From Bryobacteraceae bacterium (GTDB lineage: Bacteria > Acidobacteriota > Terriglobia > Bryobacterales > Bryobacteraceae), in assembly GCA_025350445.1 (NCBI GenBank), contig JANXXV010000252.1, forward strand, positions 1-6,235: a DNA stretch of 6,235 nt. Reading direction: 5' to 3'. Shown here one piece after another: positions 1-5,682 of the stretch (position 1 is the stretch's first letter; each line of letters begins with the position of its first letter). Both the position numbers and the translations under genes were made by a program. The notes under the pieces were generated by a model that made no database searches, was not told the origin of the DNA, and was given only the letters and a program-made list of their open reading frames with translations.

Positions 1-1
1 G

Positions 2-1357
2 CGCGGCTATCGCGACACCGCATGGGCAGTCTTCGCGCAGGATACCTGGCGGTTGAACAAGCGGCTGACTCTCGACTACGGGCTGCGCTACGAGTACAGT
101 GCGCCGTGGACCGAGGTGAACAACAAGCTGGCAAACTTTGCGCCGGGTAAGGGCATCGTTACCCCGCGGACTTCGGGATGGGATGGACTCTATCAACCGG
201 ATCGGAACAATTTCGCTCCCCGCTTAGGATTCGCTTATGACGTGACGGGCCGGGGCCGGACCGTTGTGCGGGGTGGATTCGGCGTACTATATGAAACGCT
301 GTTGCAGGCAAGCACAGTGCAGCGGATCGAAAACAATCCGCCGTTTTCCAGCTCCGCGGTCACTAATTCACCTACCCCGTTTTCAACCTTTAGCACGGTA
401 GCTTCGCGGACGCTGCTCGATCTGCTTGCCGCGGCACAGCCTTCCCGGTCGCTCGCGTCCATTCCGTCCAATCTGCGGAATCCTTACAGCCTGCAATACA
501 GCCTGGATATGCAGCAGGCCTTGGGACAAACCTGGTTGGTGGAATTGGCCTACCGTGGGACTCGCGGCGTTCGCTTGCCGTTGAACTACGACATCAATCA
601 AGTACCGCTGGGATTGGCGGTTCCCGTGCGGCCTTATCCGGCATTCGATTCCATCAATCAATACGCCAACATCGGAGTTTCGACCTACCACAGCGTGCAG
701 GTGAAGGTGGAACGCAGGTTCCATGCGGGCTTGAATCTGCTTGCCGCTTATACGTGGTCGAAGTCGATCGATAATGCCAGCGACTTCGGCTCCGGCGACG
801 CCAGCGAACATGTGCTGAACAGCTATAACCTTCGCGGGCAGCGGGCGGATTCCAGCTTCGATATCCCACACCGCTTCACCGCCGCTTTCAACTACGCGAT
901 TCCCGCACAGACGTTGAAGGCGCTGCTGGGCGGCTGGCAGGTGAACGGCATCGTCACCGTGCAATCGGGACAGCCCTTCACCCCCTACACCAGCCAGTTC
1001 GATACCTACCGCGGCGAAGCCTACAACAGGTTGAACGTGGTGGGAAACCCCAACCAGAACGTCCCTTCCGGCCGCGCCTACAATCCGGCGGCGTTCGCGT
1101 TGCCCGCGGTGGGAACGTTTGGGAACAGCGGGCGGAACATCATCCGTGGCGATGGCTTTCGGACTGCGGATCTTTCTCTCTTCCGAACTTTCCAGGTCAA
1201 GGAGCTCCTGAAACTCCAACTGCGATTCGAGGCTACCAACGCGATGAACCAAGTGAATTTTCAGGGACCGGTAACCAACCAATCCACGCAGCCGGGAGCC
1301 TATGTGGCTACGGCAATTCCACGAACGCTGCAATTGGGAGCAAAGTTTAGCTTCTAA
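2..1357 (+). CDS. Oar-like TonB-dependent receptor, C-terminal part (5' end outside window)
   Basis: This is the C-terminal 451 residues of an outer-membrane beta-barrel protein of the Oar/TonB-dependent receptor family. The frame is open from base 2 with no stop, so the gene enters from the left edge; the codon at 53 (TTG) lies inside the conserved barrel stretch AVFAQDTWRLNKRLTLDYG and is not the start. Family hallmarks in fragment numbering are YTWSKSIDN (250-258), DIPHRF (287-292), GGWQVNG (310-316), QSGQPFTPY (321-329) and FEATNAMNQVNF (409-420). The protein ends in KFSF, with the terminal aromatic residue expected for assembly of an outer-membrane barrel. In this family, usually about 1000-1200 residues, a signal peptide, a carboxypeptidase-regulatory-like domain and a plug would precede this part, but they are not visible here. 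The substrate cannot be told from the sequence. The hydrolase gene follows within 18 nt, so the two are probably co-transcribed. The family assignment is firm; the function (uptake, adhesion or export) is open. Confidence 0.93.
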   Translation, partial: RGYRDTAWAVFAQDTWRLNKRLTLDYGLRYEYSAPWTEVNNKLANFAPGKGIVTPRTSGWDGLYQPDRNNFAPRLGFAYDVTGRGRTVVRGGFGVLYETLLQASTVQRIENNPPFSSSAVTNSPTPFSTFSTVASRTLLDLLAAAQPSRSLASIPSNLRNPYSLQYSLDMQQALGQTWLVELAYRGTRGVRLPLNYDINQVPLGLAVPVRPYPAFDSINQYANIGVSTYHSVQVKVERRFHAGLNLLAAYTWSKSIDNASDFGSGDASEHVLNSYNLRGQRADSSFDIPHRFTAAFNYAIPAQTLKALLGGWQVNGIVTVQSGQPFTPYTSQFDTYRGEAYNRLNVVGNPNQNVPSGRAYNPAAFALPAVGTFGNSGRNIIRGDGFRTADLSLFRTFQVKELLKLQLRFEATNAMNQVNFQGPVTNQSTQPGAYVATAIPRTLQLGAKFSF

Positions 1358-1375
1358 TTGCGGTATAACTCGTTC

Positions 1376-3472
1376 GTGACTCGGCGACAGCTTTTACTTT
1401 CGATTGGGGCAGCGGCAACGCTGCGGGCTCAGCAGCGCTATCCGGGAGTAGCGTATCGGGATTACCCGCGCGTGCTGCCGGACTTTCTGGGTAAGCTGGC
1501 GGACGAGGCGTACCGGCGGCGCAATCGAGCGTTGGCGCAGCTTACCAGCGTGGACAGCATCCGGCAGCGGCAACGATGGGCCCGGGACACATTCTGGAAA
1601 CTGGTAGGCGGAGTTCCGGAGCGGACCCCCCTGAATACCCGGACCGTCGATTCGTTCACCCGCCCCGGTTATCGAGTGGACAAATTGGTCTATGAGAGCC
1701 AGCCGGGTTTACACGTTGCAGCCAATCTCTATGTCCCCACCACCGGAAAGCCACCGTATCCGGCGGTTCTCTTTCAGATGGGCCACGCCCCGAACGGGAA
1801 GGCCTCGCCCACCTATCAACGCTGCTGCCAGGGGTTGGTGCAGCTCGGCTACATTGTGCTCGGGTTCGATCCCATGGGTCAGGGTGAGCGCATCTATTAT
1901 CCGGATGCCTCCGGAATTCGCACCCGCTTGCCATCCGCCGATGATGAGCATTCGCTCGCCGGGCGGCAATTGCTGCTGGCGGGTGATTCCGCCGCGCGCT
2001 TCCAGTTGTGGGACGCGGTGCGTTCGCTCGATGTATTGGCATCGCATCCGCTGGTTGATCCCGCAAGAATTGCCACATCCGGGCAGTCCGGCGGCGCCAC
2101 GTTGAGCATGTTTCTGGTTGCCGTGGACGACCGCATCGCGGCATCCGTGGTTTGCAGCGGGAACACTGAGAACGTAGCGTGCCGTGACTTCGTCTCACCC
2201 GGCTCTACCGACGATGCCGAACAAAACTTTCCAGGATCGGGACCACTGGGGTGGGACCGTTGGGATCTGTTCTATCCCTTCGCGCCCAAGCCGATGTTGA
2301 TTACGGTGAGCGACAAAGACTTCTTCGGAACCTATTCGCCAAACTATATTTCGAGCGGGTGGGAGGAGTTTCAGAAGCTGAAGAAAGTGTATGAAGTTAT
2401 GGGTCACGGGAACCAACTAGCCTGGGGCGGGACGCCATTGCCGCACGGACTTTCGTACGATACGCGCCTGTTGATGTATGACTGGTTGGGCCGGTGGCTG
2501 AAGGCCGGGGGCGAGGGGATCAAAGAAGAACCACCCACGCGTTTGGAGCCTGATGAAACGCTTTGGGTTTCGCCTAACGGTAACATGGTGCGCGGCTTTG
2601 CCGGCGAGACGCCGCACTCACTGTGCGTAAAGCGTCCGGTGCGGCGCGGAGCAGGCTCCGTTGCCGATCTATTGGCCGTGGTGATGCCCGGTCCCTCGAT
2701 TCGCCCGGCGGTCTTGAAGAAGGTACCGTCGCAGGAGGCGGATATCGAAGCCGTGGAGATTCCGTCCGAACCGGGCGTGTTCCTGCCCGCGTGGATGTTC
2801 CGGCCGAAGCGTGCGGACCCATCCAAGCCGCTGCTGGTTTTGCTGGAGCCTCAAGGACGTCTTTCACGGTGGCACGAAGATGAGCTTTATCTGACTCTTG
2901 CCGGGAGGGGATATACGGTATGTGTGCCGGACTTGCGCGGCGTTGGGGACCTGACGCCGGCCCTCGGGCGCGGGGCGGCGCGACATGCGCTGGATCACAA
3001 TAGCGAGGAGGAGTACGCCTGGTCGTCTTTGATCCTGGGACGGCCTTTATTGGGTCAGCGCGTTACCGATGTGCTGTCGGTGCTGCGGGCGGTGCGGGCG
3101 GCGGGAACGCGGGTGGTGTTGGCGGCACAGGGAAAAATGACTGTCCCGGCGCTGTATGCGGCACTGCTCAATGGAGAAGTCAGCGGCCTTTATCTTTCCG
3201 GCGGATTGGCTTCGTTTCGTAGTTTGGTGGAGACGGAAGAATACGCCTACCCGTTCGCCAATTTCGTTCCCGGCATAGCGGGATTTATGGATCTGCCGGA
3301 AATCGTCCGCAGCCTGGCGCCGCGGAGAGTCACGCTGGCGGGAACTGTGAATGCCTCAGGGCAGACGGTTGGAGCGGGCGTGGAGCGGAAGATGTACGAC
3401 GACGCCCCGAATGTTTCCGTGCTGGATCGGGCTGCGTGGGATGTTGCGGCACTGGAAACTGCTGTCAAGTAG
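1376..3472 (+). CDS. Secreted two-domain alpha/beta-hydrolase (acetyl xylan esterase-like)
   Basis: This is probably a secreted carbohydrate-ester hydrolase of about 698 residues. I prefer the GTG at 1376 because it gives MTRRQLLLSIGAAATLRAQQ, a Tat-like twin-arginine signal with a hydrophobic core and likely cleavage near LRA/QQ. A TTG at 1358, abutting the upstream stop, would add six residues; neither start has a good Shine-Dalgarno. In GTG numbering, the first hydrolase domain runs roughly from 60 to 385. It has a core strand at YPAVLFQMGH (from 128), the DPMGQGER motif, the nucleophile elbow GQSGG with Ser238, a probable acid at Asp313 or Asp315 (SDKDFFGTYSP), and a probable catalytic His357 (PLPHGLS). 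A second hydrolase-like fold (about 484-698) begins at KPLLVLLEP and contains PDLRGVGD, but its elbow reads AAQGKM, with Gly586 where serine is expected, so it is probably not catalytic. The gene follows the receptor gene directly. The substrate is unproven; a peptidase-like (prolyl oligopeptidase-clan) activity is the main alternative. Confidence 0.88.
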   Translation: MTRRQLLLSIGAAATLRAQQRYPGVAYRDYPRVLPDFLGKLADEAYRRRNRALAQLTSVDSIRQRQRWARDTFWKLVGGVPERTPLNTRTVDSFTRPGYRVDKLVYESQPGLHVAANLYVPTTGKPPYPAVLFQMGHAPNGKASPTYQRCCQGLVQLGYIVLGFDPMGQGERIYYPDASGIRTRLPSADDEHSLAGRQLLLAGDSAARFQLWDAVRSLDVLASHPLVDPARIATSGQSGGATLSMFLVAVDDRIAASVVCSGNTENVACRDFVSPGSTDDAEQNFPGSGPLGWDRWDLFYPFAPKPMLITVSDKDFFGTYSPNYISSGWEEFQKLKKVYEVMGHGNQLAWGGTPLPHGLSYDTRLLMYDWLGRWLKAGGEGIKEEPPTRLEPDETLWVSPNGNMVRGFAGETPHSLCVKRPVRRGAGSVADLLAVVMPGPSIRPAVLKKVPSQEADIEAVEIPSEPGVFLPAWMFRPKRADPSKPLLVLLEPQGRLSRWHEDELYLTLAGRGYTVCVPDLRGVGDLTPALGRGAARHALDHNSEEEYAWSSLILGRPLLGQRVTDVLSVLRAVRAAGTRVVLAAQGKMTVPALYAALLNGEVSGLYLSGGLASFRSLVETEEYAYPFANFVPGIAGFMDLPEIVRSLAPRRVTLAGTVNASGQTVGAGVERKMYDDAPNVSVLDRAAWDVAALETAVK

Positions 3473-3510
3473 CGGAGGCTGGGGCCTCCGGGCGGGCGAG
3501 GGCGCCCGCC
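3473..3510. terminator. Twin perfect hairpins between convergent genes; putative bidirectional terminator or REP-like repeat
   Basis: Two adjacent perfect stem-loops start right after the hydrolase stop codon. The first has a 7-bp stem, CGGAGGC (3473-3479) with GCCTCCG (3484-3490), and a TGGG loop. The second has an 8-bp stem, GGCGGGCG (3491-3498) with CGCCCGCC (3503-3510), and an AGGG loop. They fill most of the 49-nt gap between two convergent genes, where a shared terminator is expected. There is no run of T on either strand after the stems, so a classical intrinsic terminator is not shown. The paired, GC-rich design with 4-nt loops also fits a dispersed REP-like palindromic element. Confidence 0.5.
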
Positions 3511-3521
3511 GTCCTGTCGCG

Positions 3522-4142
3522 TCAATATCCTACTGTGAATCGCTGTCGGCTGAAGTGCGGATGCTCCGCCTCATTGAGAATCGCTACCGCGAAATCTTCG
3601 GCGGAGATCTTGCTGTTGCCTGCTTCATCCACGATCAGCTGATCTGTGCCGGTGCGGAATTTGCCGGTCCGTTCGCCGGGTTCTATGAAGGCAGCCGGAC
3701 TCACGTAGGTCCAATCGAGACCGGCATGCCGATAAATGGGAAAGGCATCCCGATGGGCCAGTGCAAGCTGCTTCCAGGCGGCGGGGAAATCGGGAGTATC
3801 CACTAACTGGACACCTGGCGCCACTTCCAGACTGCCCGCTCCGCCAACCACAATCAACCGCTTGGGATGTCCCGCAACCAGCGAGTGCGCCGCTGCCAGC
3901 AGCATCCGGGGATCCCCGTGACCTGGACCGTAGGCGCTAATCACTACATCTTTCCCAATAGCGAGCGACGCTACGCTCGCCGGGTCCATGATGTCGCCCT
4001 TCTCTAAAAAGAGGTTCTGGTTCACTTCCGTGAATTCGGAGGGCGCGCGGACCACTGCGGTCACTTCGTGTCCACGGCGAAGGGCTTCATCCAGAATTCG
4101 CTTACCAATCATGCCAGTTGCGCCGTACAAAGCGATTTTCAA
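3522..4142 (-). CDS. Atypical SDR / NAD(P)-binding oxidoreductase-like protein (COG2910-type)
   Basis: This 206-residue protein belongs to the atypical short-chain dehydrogenase family with an NmrA/NAD(P)H-binding Rossmann fold. The N-terminus MKIALYGATGMIG carries the dinucleotide motif GxxGxxG (Gly7, Gly10, Gly13). VVRAP with Arg32 follows the second strand and suggests NADP preference. Further family marks are the GD motif after strand 3 (49-50), VVGGAGSL (98-105), DWTYVSPAAF (143-152) and the C-terminal ISAEDFAVAIL (179-189). The length is normal for the COG2910 group. The classical SDR YxxxK catalytic pair is not evident, so the reaction, if any, is unknown; members are often annotated only as NAD(P)H-binding proteins. 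The start is TTG at 4142, supported by a GGAG 8 nt upstream and by the Rossmann strand beginning at residue 2. It lies 19 nt after the rapZ stop on the same strand and is probably the last gene of that operon. Confidence 0.9.
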   Translation of the reverse strand: MKIALYGATGMIGKRILDEALRRGHEVTAVVRAPSEFTEVNQNLFLEKGDIMDPASVASLAIGKDVVISAYGPGHGDPRMLLAAAHSLVAGHPKRLIVVGGAGSLEVAPGVQLVDTPDFPAAWKQLALAHRDAFPIYRHAGLDWTYVSPAAFIEPGERTGKFRTGTDQLIVDEAGNSKISAEDFAVAILNEAEHPHFSRQRFTVGY

Positions 4143-4150
4143 GGTTGAGT

Positions 4151-4154
4151 CTCC
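4151..4154 (-). promoter_or_regulatory. Ribosome binding site deciding the TTG start of the SDR gene
   Basis: On the minus strand the sequence reads CTGGAG, then ACTCAACC, then TTG. The GGAG lies 8 nt before the TTG at 4142, which is proper spacing. It sits inside the 19-nt rapZ-SDR gap. No ATG or GTG lies near the Rossmann strand in this frame, so the site supports TTG as the true start. Confidence 0.6.
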
Positions 4155-4161
4155 AGGGCTG

Positions 4162-5064
4162 TTAGACGCCCTTCTGGATATCCCGATGCGTTTCTTTCAC
4201 CTTGTAACCGGCTTTTTGCAACCGCTTGCGGATGTCCGAGGCGATCATTACCGAACGGTGATGCCCGCCGGTGCAGCCAAATGCGATGGTCAGGTAGCTC
4301 TTCCCTTCATTAATGTAATGCGGCAGAAGGTAAATCAAAAGCTGTGAAATCCGCTCAATGAACTCGATCGATTGTGGAAACGAACGGATATATCGCGCGA
4401 CGCCGGCATGCTTGCCGGTCTTCTTCTTAAACTCCGGAATGTAATTCGGATTCGGCAGAAACCGGACATCGAACACCAGATCGCTGTCCGCCGGGACACC
4501 GTGGCGGTAACCGAAGCTGGTTACGTTCACCATGATTTGCGCGCCGGCGTTGGTTTCGCCAAACTTTTCCGTCACCACCGAACGCAGTTCATGAACGTTG
4601 AACTGCGACGTGTCTATGATGTGATCGGCCAGAGCGCGGATGGGAATCAACTGCTCGCGCTCACTGCGTACGCTTTTGGCGACCGAAGTGTGCGTACCCA
4701 ACGGATGCGGACGGCGGGTTTCACTGAACCGGCGCACCAGCGAATCGTCACCTGCCTCCAGAAACACCAGCGTAGTGGGCAGGTCGCGTTTGATCCTCTT
4801 AAACAAAGCCGGGAAATGCTGCAAGGCTTCGCCTTCGCGGATGTCCACAACCAGAGCGGCTCTACGAATCGTCGGGGACTCCCGGGTCAACTCGGCGAAC
4901 TTCGGGATCAGATCGATCGGCAGGTTATCTACCGCGTAGTAACCCAGATCCTCGAGACTCTTAAGAACAGTCCCCTTCCCCGAGCCGCTCAGCCCGGTGA
5001 TAATCACCAGGTGAGAGCCCGGGGCTTTGATTTCCGGCTGACGCTTCGGTGGCAATCGTGTCAA
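4162..5064 (-). CDS. rapZ: RapZ-family RNase adapter / nucleotide-binding protein
   Basis: RapZ (YvcJ/YhbJ family) is a cytoplasmic P-loop protein. In E. coli it delivers the small RNA GlmZ to RNase E and so tunes glucosamine-6-phosphate synthase; in Bacillus the homologue YvcJ binds and hydrolyses nucleotides. This copy has 300 residues, against about 285 in E. coli, with the excess in an N-terminal tail. The Walker A loop is GLSGSGKGT (24-32), followed by LEDLGYYAVDNLP (37-49), the Walker B-like LVFLEA (99-104) and the signature RRFSETRRPHPLG (111-123). The C-terminal RNA/metabolite-binding domain shows FDVRFLPNPNY (198-208) and IAFGCTGGHHRSV (260-272), ending in a basic tail. The residue after the Walker lysine is Gly31 rather than Ser or Thr. 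The start is TTG at 5064, which overlaps the hpf stop as TTGA. The family assignment is firm, but an RNase-adapter role outside enterobacteria is inference. Confidence 0.96.
   Translation of the reverse strand: MTRLPPKRQPEIKAPGSHLVIITGLSGSGKGTVLKSLEDLGYYAVDNLPIDLIPKFAELTRESPTIRRAALVVDIREGEALQHFPALFKRIKRDLPTTLVFLEAGDDSLVRRFSETRRPHPLGTHTSVAKSVRSEREQLIPIRALADHIIDTSQFNVHELRSVVTEKFGETNAGAQIMVNVTSFGYRHGVPADSDLVFDVRFLPNPNYIPEFKKKTGKHAGVARYIRSFPQSIEFIERISQLLIYLLPHYINEGKSYLTIAFGCTGGHHRSVMIASDIRKRLQKAGYKVKETHRDIQKGV
5061..5064 (-). promoter_or_regulatory. TTGA stop/start overlap coupling hpf to rapZ
   Basis: The TTG start of rapZ and the TGA stop of hpf share bases, giving a 4-nt TTGA overlap. The nearest purine-rich stretch, GAGAG, abuts the TTG and is too close to be a normal Shine-Dalgarno. 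Translation of rapZ therefore probably depends on ribosomes finishing hpf (inference from layout). Confidence 0.55.
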
Positions 5065-5624
5065 CTCTCGATCAGATCGAAGTGGCCGTCGGGCCGCCGG
5101 ATCAGAACCGACAGACAGTCCATTTTGGCGTCCCGGTAGACAACATAGTCGCCGTCCTTGCCGATATCGAGGATCGCTTCGTCAAGCGTCATGGGCTTAC
5201 GCGTGGATGCTTTGAAATCGACCCGGTAGACCGTCTTCGCCGATCCATTCTTCCCGGCCGCCGGTTCCGCCGCGGCGGCAATCGCCGCCGTGCCGGAATC
5301 CCCTTTAACCCACGGCGCTTTCGAGTTCTTATCCACATCCCGGCGCTTGGCGCGCAGCTTCAGCACCTGCTTCTCCAGCTTATCCAGCGCCGCGGTCATT
5401 GCCGTGTACTGGTCGCCGTCGTCAGCCGCGCCAACCAGCGAATGATCCATGTAGTTGACGGTGATCTCCGCGCTGTGGACGCCGCGTTTGCGGGCAAGGA
5501 TGACGTGCGAACTCTTCTCTCCCTTGCCGTCGAGAATCGTGGCCAGCTTCTTGAATCTCGCTTCTATCTTCTCGGTCTGAGCCGGATAAAACTTCTCTTG
5601 TTTACCTTTGTAGGTGATATTCAT
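5061..5624 (-). CDS. hpf: Long-form ribosome hibernation promoting factor
   Basis: This 187-residue protein is a long HPF, which binds the decoding centre of idle 30S subunits and joins two 70S ribosomes into inactive 100S dimers through its C-terminal domain. The N-terminal S30AE domain (about 1-98) begins MNITYKGKQ and contains HVILARKRGVHSAEITV (40-56) and the basic helix DKLEKQVLKLRAKRR (81-95). A linker rich in Ala and Gly (about 99-130) follows. The C-terminal dimerization domain starts at VYRVDFKAS (132-140) and carries KPMTLDEAILDI (143-154), DYVVYRDA (159-166) and RRPDGHFDLIE (176-186). Typical long HPFs have FFVF where this one has YVVY. The ATG at 5624 has a strong GGGAGG Shine-Dalgarno. 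The gene lies 58 nt after rpoN, its usual neighbour, and overlaps rapZ by 4 nt. Co-transcription with rpoN is likely. Confidence 0.96.
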   Translation of the reverse strand: MNITYKGKQEKFYPAQTEKIEARFKKLATILDGKGEKSSHVILARKRGVHSAEITVNYMDHSLVGAADDGDQYTAMTAALDKLEKQVLKLRAKRRDVDKNSKAPWVKGDSGTAAIAAAAEPAAGKNGSAKTVYRVDFKASTRKPMTLDEAILDIGKDGDYVVYRDAKMDCLSVLIRRPDGHFDLIES

Positions 5625-5630
5625 GTGTAC

Positions 5631-5638
5631 AACCTCCC
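5631..5638 (-). promoter_or_regulatory. Strong Shine-Dalgarno of hpf
   Basis: The minus strand reads GGGAGGTT, then GTACAC, then the ATG at 5624. This is a near-perfect anti-16S match with good spacing, and it contrasts with the weak or missing site at rapZ. It suggests hpf is translated efficiently by independent initiation even if transcribed with rpoN. Confidence 0.7.
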
Positions 5639-5682
5639 AATGGCGCGCGGACTCTGGTCCCGGCCTGAGGATGCAAAATCAG

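Noticed and set aside
383..1333. A 316-codon open frame on the minus strand opposite the receptor gene
   Set aside because: Its translation shows no recognisable family, and the plus-strand frame has clear Oar-family motifs along the same stretch. It is a frame shadow caused by GC-rich codon bias.
3351..3806. Plus-strand frame running from the hydrolase end across the hairpins into the SDR gene
   Set aside because: It crosses a hairpin region and overlaps conserved coding sequence in two other frames; its translation has no family features.
4372..5139. A 255-codon plus-strand frame opposite rapZ
   Set aside because: It lies wholly over well-conserved rapZ and hpf motifs and its own translation has no domain signal.
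5273..5290. Perfect 7-bp hairpin (CGGCGGC, loop AATC, GCCGCCG) inside hpf
   Set aside because: It falls in the Ala-rich linker coding region, where runs of GCC/GCG/GCA codons produce such palindromes. A regulatory role has no support.
5649..5660. Small stem GGAC-TCTG-GTCC in the rpoN-hpf gap
   Set aside because: The stem is only 4 bp, cannot be extended and has no T-tract; it is too weak to call an attenuator or terminator.
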